From NCBI RefSeq assembly GCF_014529535.1, contig NW_023503376.1:5591716-5655715 (forward strand): 64,000 nucleotides of DNA, written 5' to 3'. Under the pieces are notes generated by a model. That model ran no database searches and was not told where the DNA came from. It saw only the letters and a list, made by a program, of their open reading frames with translations. This stretch comes from Bradysia coprophila (taxonomy: Eukaryota; Arthropoda; Insecta; Diptera; Sciaridae). Both the position numbers and the translations under genes were made by a program. Shown here piece by piece: positions 57,105 through 64,000 of the stretch; positions within the stretch are counted from its first letter, which is position 1, and the number at the start of each line of letters is the position of its first letter.

Positions 57105-58505
57105 CAATTTTATTATGACTATAGGATTGTAGGATGCATTACTTTTACATCCTACACACTTCCCACATTCAATTGAACCAACGAATTCAATTTCATTTTT
57201 GATTTTGTCGATTGGCACCATTGACATACAAGTAGTTAGTTCTCACTATCTGCTTGTGGTGGCACCATATACTTTGCGTGTCCAAGCAGTTAAAGAAGTA
57301 CCAGGTAGCGTCAATCAAAATTCTGAAAGGACAGTTTAGATCACATCTGACTTGATCGCAAAGACAGTAAGCAATTTAGAAGGTTTTTTTTTGTTTACTA
57401 CATGTATGCATGTAAACATGCGTCGAAAACGGTACTTTTCATGTTTCACGCACTACTTTCGACGCCCAAAGCATGTAAAATCCACTCGGGATAAAAAGAT
57501 GAAATGTCTCGTTTTCGCGTGTTTATTGACCTCGGCTACGCCTCGGATCAACAAAATTCACACGAAAACCATACTTTTCATCTTTTTATTCCAAGTCATG
57601 TAAAATACTAATGCTTTTCTGATCTTTCAAACATGAGAAGGAAATTCGTGTGAAATGGGAGAAATGTAAAACCCTAATGAAATACATGTAGAATGAATGG
57701 AACGAATTACATGAAGAAAACCAACAAAACCGTTAAAAACGTGTGTTGATTGTTGAGTTTAAATTGGACAAAATAGCAAAATTCTAATCATAAGATGTTG
57801 TGCAACAAAATAGCGATCGGCTGTACCTCTACCGTTTTTGATATCCACCTTCTTGGTACATAACATATGCAAGATTCTTTTCATAACATTTTCATTGTTC
57901 ATTTGTCAACAGATTGCGAAGTGACATTTCAGTGTATTTTTTAGCTTTTCGTGATATCGCAAAAACTGCAGGTTGTTTCATTAACTTTGGGAACACGGGT
58001 TCCCCAATTGAAATGAGTGATAGGTCGTCGGATTCGTCTTTCAATTCTAGAGAAGACGCATCTTTAATTTTTTCGATTAAGTTTGTTTGTTTTCGGTGCA
58101 AAGCGTTCAAAAGTGAAGGCTTGTCAGAGGGTCCCGTGAACAGTTTTTCGGCAAAAACTCAAGAAATAATTATTTAAAATCATTCCACGGGACTGACTGT
58201 ATAGTGTTGTAGGGCTGTAGCTTGCCCAGGGGCGCCGACTTCTAAGGACAAGTGAGGCCTGGGCACCACTACTCGAAGGTTGATTCATTCTGAGCACCAG
58301 CACTTTTACAGCAAAATAAATAAAAAGGGTCTCATGGGCACCACTACTCACAAATACAAGTCAGCGCCTCTGAGCTTGCCCTTTATCGTTTGGCAAGCCT
58401 ACAGAACAGAACAGAATTCGTTGGTTCAATTGAATGTGGGAAGTGTGTAGGATGTAAAAGTAATGCATCCTACAATCCTATAGTCATAATAAAATTGGGT
58501 AACTG
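57105..58505. repeat. Inverted pair, 90-bp arms 1.3 kb apart
   Basis: ACCCAATTTTATTATGACTA...TACATCCTACACACTTCCC (57100-57190) returns as its complement at 58415-58505 (GGGAAGTGTGTAGGATGTA...). Between them lie a TCGGCTACGCCTCGGATCA inverted pair (57470-57600) and a GGGCACCACTACTC repeat (58255-58350). Confidence 0.6.
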
Positions 58506-59017
58506 TAAATAATCGAAGTAAATTTGGGTTTCTGTAGACGCGTCTTACAGGACAAATTGCGAACATAGTTTCTATGCCGTAACAGATTATGATGAACACA
58601 CGCGAAGCATGGAATAGGTTTTTGTTAAAATAGAGAAAAAGGTTGGACATTTCATTTTGATGGTGTTCTGCATGGCGGGGAGATCGTAGCGAGGTGTACA
58701 AAGTCAACCACGAAGATAAAGTTTCCTTCTTTTTGCCCGAGGTAAACACAACGTTTTTCACAACAAAGGCATCCGAAGTTCCATTGAGAAAATGACCGAT
58801 ATCTCACCTGCGCTGTGAAAAACCTCTTTTATCTTTCGTATGTATAAACAACCGAAATATGTTATTCAATCATCGCAAATTTCGTAATTGGAATTATTTT
58901 AGACTAACTGACCACTAAACTAGGAGCGGCAGTGCGTAATTCTTTCTCTATTGTCTGCTTCTATATAACGTCCGTATATATGAAGAGGATGAGGCGACAT
59001 AACTACACGGTCAATAT

Positions 59018-59605
59018 CGTCAGGAACGATATTATCGTTTTTTAGACGATAGTATCGCCCGGCTCGCATTGCGGCCCTCCGCTTCGCTCCGGGGCAATGG
59101 GCCGGATCGCTCGGCGTATTAAAACGCTTTTTATGTACAATCAAAGTTGGTATTCATTTCGTAAAAAGATTAATTATTTAGGTACACAAAACTAAACGAT
59201 AATATCGTCCTGGGCGATATTATCGTTTTTTAAACGATAGTATCGTCCTGGACGATATTATCGTTTAAGAAAACGATAATATCGCCCAGGACGATATTAT
59301 CGTACAGAAAACGAAAATATCCATTAGATTTTCTAGAACGGTAATATCGTCCAGAAAACGATAATATCGTTTTTTGAACGATAATATCGACAATAAAACG
59401 ATACTATCGTCCAGACAATATTTTAGAATTTTTCAATTTAGACGATATTATCGTCCTGGATGAAAATTTTTTGAGCGATAATATCGTTTTTTTGGACGAT
59501 AGTATCGTCTAAAAAACGATAATATCTAAAACCGATATTATCGTTTTTTAGATGATAGTATCGTCCAAAAAACGATAATATCGTTCCTGACGATATTGAC
59601 GGTGT
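59018..59605. repeat. Array of ACGATAATATCGT palindromes
   Basis: More than twenty copies of ACGATA(A/G)TATCGTC or its complement, spaced by short AT or CCTGG linkers (for example GTCCTGGGCGATATTATCG), over about 590 bp. Each unit is a near-perfect 12-13 bp palindrome, so strand is undefined. The flank at 59070-59110 is GC-rich (CCCTCCGCTTCGCTCCGGGG). Confidence 0.8.
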
Positions 59606-60742
59606 GGAAATGTCCCGCCACCTATGAAGAGAGAATAGCGATTGACAGCCATAATGTTTCCCCAGTAAGTTAAGCCATAATGTTACTCCAAATCCGTATA
59701 AAAAGGACATCCATAATACCAGTAATAAGGACAAATCAAGTACAAAAATCGTCTAGTAAGAATAAAATCTAAGAAATACTTCATTTTTGACCGTCTTACC
59801 TTCTATAATGAAGTTGTAACAATTCAAATGTTTACTTAACGTCTTATTAAGAGTAATTCATTTATAAATTATAAATACCGTGGCTATGATGCATTTAGTG
59901 TTAAACACACTCTTGTATTCGTTTAAAGCTGCAGAACACCCTTCACCCACACTTAAATTAAAATTTATGTTGCCCTTGTTCAGACGTTCGAAATTATTTG
60001 TTTTTAAAATAAACGAACCACATTTTTCAAATTTTTATCGTCTATTTACTAGCCACCTGCGGAAAGGAAACGATGACCTAAAAAAATGAAGAAGATAAAA
60101 ATACACAGAAAATATTGCCGGTTAGATTTTAAGAGAAAAAAAAATGAAGAATTCTTTGTGAATTCTTAACAGCAATTTTTTAATATATTTTTTCTACCGC
60201 ACAGTGATTCTTATCTTAAGTTCAGGAATTTCTACTTGTTTTTCCAATTTTTTTTTTGCCAACATTTCTCTGCTCTCCTTATCTCCTATACTTGTCACAA
60301 TTTATTTATATTGGCAGAGGACCATTCATCCGTTGTCGGTTGATTATCAAACAAAAAACAGAAAAAAATTATAATCCTTACCGGTGCACGGTGGGTGTGT
60401 ATATGGTATATGTGTAATTTTAGCTAATATGAAGATTCAGATTGAGGAACTTGTTCCTGTATTTTCCAGTTTTTACGTGTCTGTCGCCACCGATTTGGGG
60501 ATATAGATTTTTGTTTTCACACGTTGACACAAGTGCTCTTCTTTGGAACTGCTATTTTACCGTGCAATATGAGTAACAGTAACTTATGCAACAAGTTGAG
60601 GAATGGAGTTTTTTTGTCACTAGATGTGTGACAAAAACACTTAATTTCTCAACGTGTTGCATACCACGTTTTCTGCGACCAGCTGCGAAAAGTGAACTGT
60701 TGAAATGCAAAACATATACCACTGTGTGAACTACTGCATCTA

Positions 60743-61786
60743 CACTGATAAAAAAGATTTTGGCGGTGTACTTCGGATATGTATGATATACTTCTGTTAT
60801 GCATAGTATGCGTCGGGTATGTATGGCAAACCTGTCGTATGTAAGTTTACGTACGATATGTGTGCCATACATCTCACGCGTGTAGTCGACGTAGGACATG
60901 TGTAAAATTTTGGTATGTGTAACTTCATCGCAAAATTACCTCATACGCCCAACACGTTTGAGAAAAGCACACGTTTAGGATGTTTGTATACGCATGGTAA
61001 GTATGATGTCAAAAGATCGTACTTGTTGTGCGTTAACATTCGTACACTGTGCATTTTATATTAATAGCAACTATGTCAAGTCCTTTACGTACATGAGATG
61101 AATGTATCAGGATTTTAGGATTCACTTAAAAACAGAAATATTAAATTCAGTCATTTAAATTTCAAAACGTTTTATTCCCTGAGTTCCAATCTCATACTGT
61201 TGAAATATCGAAATATTACGCAAAAAGAAGAAGAAGGAATTACGATTACGATTCTCGATATTAGGTCATTGTCATATACCATAGTTCTAATTAGAATTAA
61301 AAAAAATATTTTCAAAGTTTCATATGTGTGTCATGTAAGTAAACGTATAGCATGTATAAGTACTTTGTGTGCAAACGTGCTCCACGTTTACCTACTTCTA
61401 CCAACGCTTCACAATACAACTATCAATGAAGTATGTCTTAATTGCAACGTTGGTTGAAGCGCCGCTTTGAGATCAAGAGGTCCCCCCAGTTCAAACCCAG
61501 CACCAAACATGGAGAAAATTTTTATCTAAGAAAAAGTTACGATATAAATGAATAAAAACACGAAAAATAAAAAAATTAAAATTAAAAAGAACGAAATTTG
61601 ACGAAATAATGTACATCAAAATTTCATTTTATTTCGGATACCAAAGCAAACGTACTGGACGTTTACTGACGCAGTGCACGTGTACTAAACGTTCCCGAAG
61701 TTCGATCCAAAAATAGCTGTCTGCCAGCCAATTTACACGTCCACTACGTACAGTACACGTCCAGCGCGTTAACTTTTCTATCAGTG
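60743..61786. mobile_element. 1.04 kb element, CACTGATA termini, TA flanks
   Basis: Starts CACTGATAAAAAAGATTTTG, ends TTAACTTTTCTATCAGTG, with TA on both outer sides, as for a mariner-type target. It shares ACTTCGGATATGTAT on the left and AGCTGTCTGCCAGCCA on the right with the 315-bp palindrome at 29115-29429. The interior (60950-61650) carries no transposase. Confidence 0.65.
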
Positions 61787-61949
61787 TACGTATATCAAAA
61801 GCCGAATTGTTTGCTCAATAAGCGTTAAGTTGTGGTGTGTATCCACTCTATCCAGAAACTGAATATTATACCCCTACCGTTGTTACGCACCTACAATTGT
61901 ATGTTACTTAACTTAACCCAATAAACCGAAGTAAATAGTCCTTTATATA

Positions 61950-62400
61950 AATAACAAAGGATAAAAAGATGAAAAGTAGAGCTTTCGTGTGTATTTTGTT
62001 GATCCGAGGCGGAGCTGATGTCAGTAAATACATGAAAACAAGACTTTCGATTATTATCTCAAGTCATCTCAAGTTATATAATGGATTCAACAAGCTTTTG
62101 AGCATAAAGTCAGTATACTTTTCATCCGTAGTGGATAAGCCACTTTCGACTCTAGGGAAAACTGTGTGTTCATAGAACCGCTCCATTGGTATCTACCGTC
62201 TGAGGTTAATCTAATATTGAAATTTTTTATCTCTAGTCTCTAATTTCATTGTTTGAACGGTCAAGTCAATGTAGTAATGACATATCTATCGGGAGACAGG
62301 CCAAGGTACTTAAGAACCATCAATGTCTCAACTTTAAAATTCTCAATGAGCAGACCTGGTATCGGTGAATCTGGCACAACAAAAGAACTTTTATTTTAAA
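61950..62400. other. Mosaic of dispersed repeat fragments
   Basis: GATCCGAGGCGGAGCTGATG with AAAAAGATGAAAAG (near 61965-62020) matches complements at 25500-25560 and 57540-57590. TCATTGTTTGAACGGTCAAG (62247) and AACCATCAATGTCTCAAC (62315) match 54015 and 54258. No gene. Confidence 0.5.
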
Positions 62401-62401
62401 C

Positions 62402-62523
62402 TACAATCGCTGAACCGAACTGGTGTGCATACGTTATTTTGCACCAGCTGGTCACATACAATTCCAAATAGGACCAGCTGGTGCAAAATAACGTATGCAC
62501 ACCAGTTCGTTTTAGCGATTGTA
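62402..62523. repeat. 122-bp near-perfect palindrome
   Basis: Arms of about 52 bp (TACAATCGCTGAACCGAACTG... and complement CAGTTCGTTTTAGCGATTGTA, with two or three mismatches) surround an 18-bp spacer near 62464. The inner arm GCACCAGCTGGTC is itself partly palindromic. Confidence 0.75.
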
Positions 62524-62524
62524 C

Positions 62525-62648
62525 GTAAAAGGTGAACTCGCACACGCAAGTTTATCGCTGCAAATGCTTTTTAGCCATGCCATCAACTTAATGACTCCTT
62601 TTACAAAATTTTGGTATCGAAAAATCGTGTGCGAGTTCATCTTTTGCG
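62525..62648. repeat. Second foldback directly adjacent
   Basis: GTAAAAGGTGAACTCGCACACG and CGTGTGCGAGTTCATCTTTTGC form short arms around about 80 bp of AT-rich sequence, starting within two bases of the first palindrome. Confidence 0.6.
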
Positions 62649-62659
62649 TAGTTGAAAAA

Positions 62660-64000
62660 TGCGTTCACAGTGTGCCAAATTACCCTACGCCGCATTGAAT
62701 CTGTAACAACCTCATGTCATCTGTTATCGACAGCGACGACACAAATACGATGAGAAACAATATGAGCAATATACCTAATGTGGCCTTTTATAGCAAGATC
62801 TTTGTTAAACGTAATGAAGTAAACGATCTTCACATCGAAAATACTTTAATCAAAAGAAGTAATAGATCCGATAGATATCTGTTGGTGGTTATATGATTGT
62901 ATGTAGTTATAAGAAAAATGCAAAAGATTCACAGTCCAGAAATTATATGCCAAGCCAAACTGGTGGTTAATTTCATTTTCATTTATTTGTACTAAAAAGC
63001 ATCTGTCACTAAACTACTCGCAATACTAAGCTTCTTTCCAAAATTCTATTTACCGGAAACGGCCGTTCGTTTATGTCATTATAGCTCTGACATTTCAAGA
63101 AATCAATCCCATCAGCCAATCTACTCGCGAAATGTTTAAACACAACTTTTATTTTTCCTGAAAGAATATGACATGCAATAGGTATCCACTAATCGATTGC
63201 GTGAATTTCAATCGGCGAATTGTTTCTGTGTTATGCATGCATACCTTTATGAGCCTTTCGGATTCTGAGAGTTCATTAATATTTCAGTCGAAATCAAAAG
63301 TTTTTTTTTTGTTTATAGATTCGTAAAACAGTATGTACGTACATCATCATCAGCGTCCACATCGAGGGCAGAACAGCATAACAGCAGAATTATATGCAGC
63401 TGTATAATGGACGGTATACCTACTAAAAACTCCATCTGAACAACATAATTTTCATTTGATAAATAATTTGATGAGAGGGCGAGGTTAACAAGTGAACATT
63501 CAGTATAGTAATTTCCAACAATACAAATATATAACTTAGTTGCTATATTTCTCATATATACCTCGTGCATATCTGCATCCATATAGCTATATCCATCCAC
63601 ATATAATGAACGTTAAGAAGATAAAAAAAAAACTAAAAAAAAACTTTTTTTTCTTAAATGAATGTGCGTTTTCAGTGCATACTTTTTCTTTTATTTGCTG
63701 TGGTGAATAGTGATGTATAAAACCTCCCAGAAGACAAGGTAGTATTGAGCCCACCTTTGAGAAACATAAAAATATAAAAAAACAAAACCAAATACCGCTT
63801 GCTTTCCCAAACAAAAGAATGACCGCGTTTTTTTGTACGTTCTCGTGCATATATTTCTAACTATCTTATACTTAAAGCATACACACAGATTATTCTCCGA
63901 TGCGGTGGACATAACGATGATTTCATTTTTAGACCCGTACGATATATATGTAGAGATGCATCGAAAGGTAGGAATACGAGAATGTAAAAAAAAAACAATT
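62660..64000. other. AT-rich end of window, no supported gene
   Basis: Contains one AAAGAAGTAATAGATCCGAT motif of the dispersed family (about 62855) and an A/T-homopolymer-rich stretch at 63620-63660. The open frames are short and of skewed composition. Confidence 0.4.

Overview
The window is eukaryotic nuclear DNA: AT-rich, with short GT-AG introns, AATAAA signals and a dense load of small inverted-repeat transposons. The recognisable proteins (an insect-type neutral lipase, microsomal glutathione transferase, DCPS, UBE3D, an SDCCAG8-like coiled-coil protein and a FLYWCH/MULE transposase) point to an insect. The compact introns and protein style suggest a dipteran, possibly a fungus-gnat-like nematoceran; that finer placement is inference only. 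No bacterial operon, CRISPR array, rRNA or tRNA was seen.

Layout. 0-9 kb is repeat-rich: two GTACGA-type elements, a nested pair of MITEs, and two members of a small secreted cysteine-rich peptide family (one broken at 1.7 kb, one intact at 7.1 kb; the third member is at 24.0 kb). 9.1-12.4 kb (minus) is a FLYWCH + MULE transposase gene with a 1.4 kb intron. 15.5-21.3 kb (plus) is a 14-exon gene whose front half is an array of similar symmetric exons (QYG...GGP..NN units) and whose back half carries a zinc finger and acidic and basic tails. 22.0-23.0 kb (plus) is a small three-exon gene. 27.3-39.6 kb (plus) is an SDCCAG8-like centrosomal coiled-coil gene with a Q/Y-rich tail. 40.1-43.7 kb is a 3.5 kb hAT-like non-autonomous transposon with an exact 8-bp target duplication, holding further nested elements. 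44.4-47.7 kb (minus) is DCPS followed by UBE3D, whose frames overlap by ATGA. 50.1-54.6 kb (plus) is Mgst1-like, with a retrotransposon fragment in its second intron. 55.3-56.7 kb (plus) is a secreted lipase. 56.7-64 kb holds mostly repeats and palindromes, with no gene I could support.

The most interesting points are the ATGA-overlapping DCPS-UBE3D pair (candidate dicistronic mRNA), the amplified symmetric-exon array, the peptide family spread by module duplication, the inverted 0.43 kb arms flanking 14.6 kb, the dated nested insertions (hAT TSD, MITE-in-MITE TSD, filled versus empty site), and a C-run frame break at the end of the SDCCAG8-like gene. All gene models were built by hand from splice consensus and reading phase. 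Exon borders are therefore predictions, but phases agree across nearly all junctions; the two that do not are flagged.
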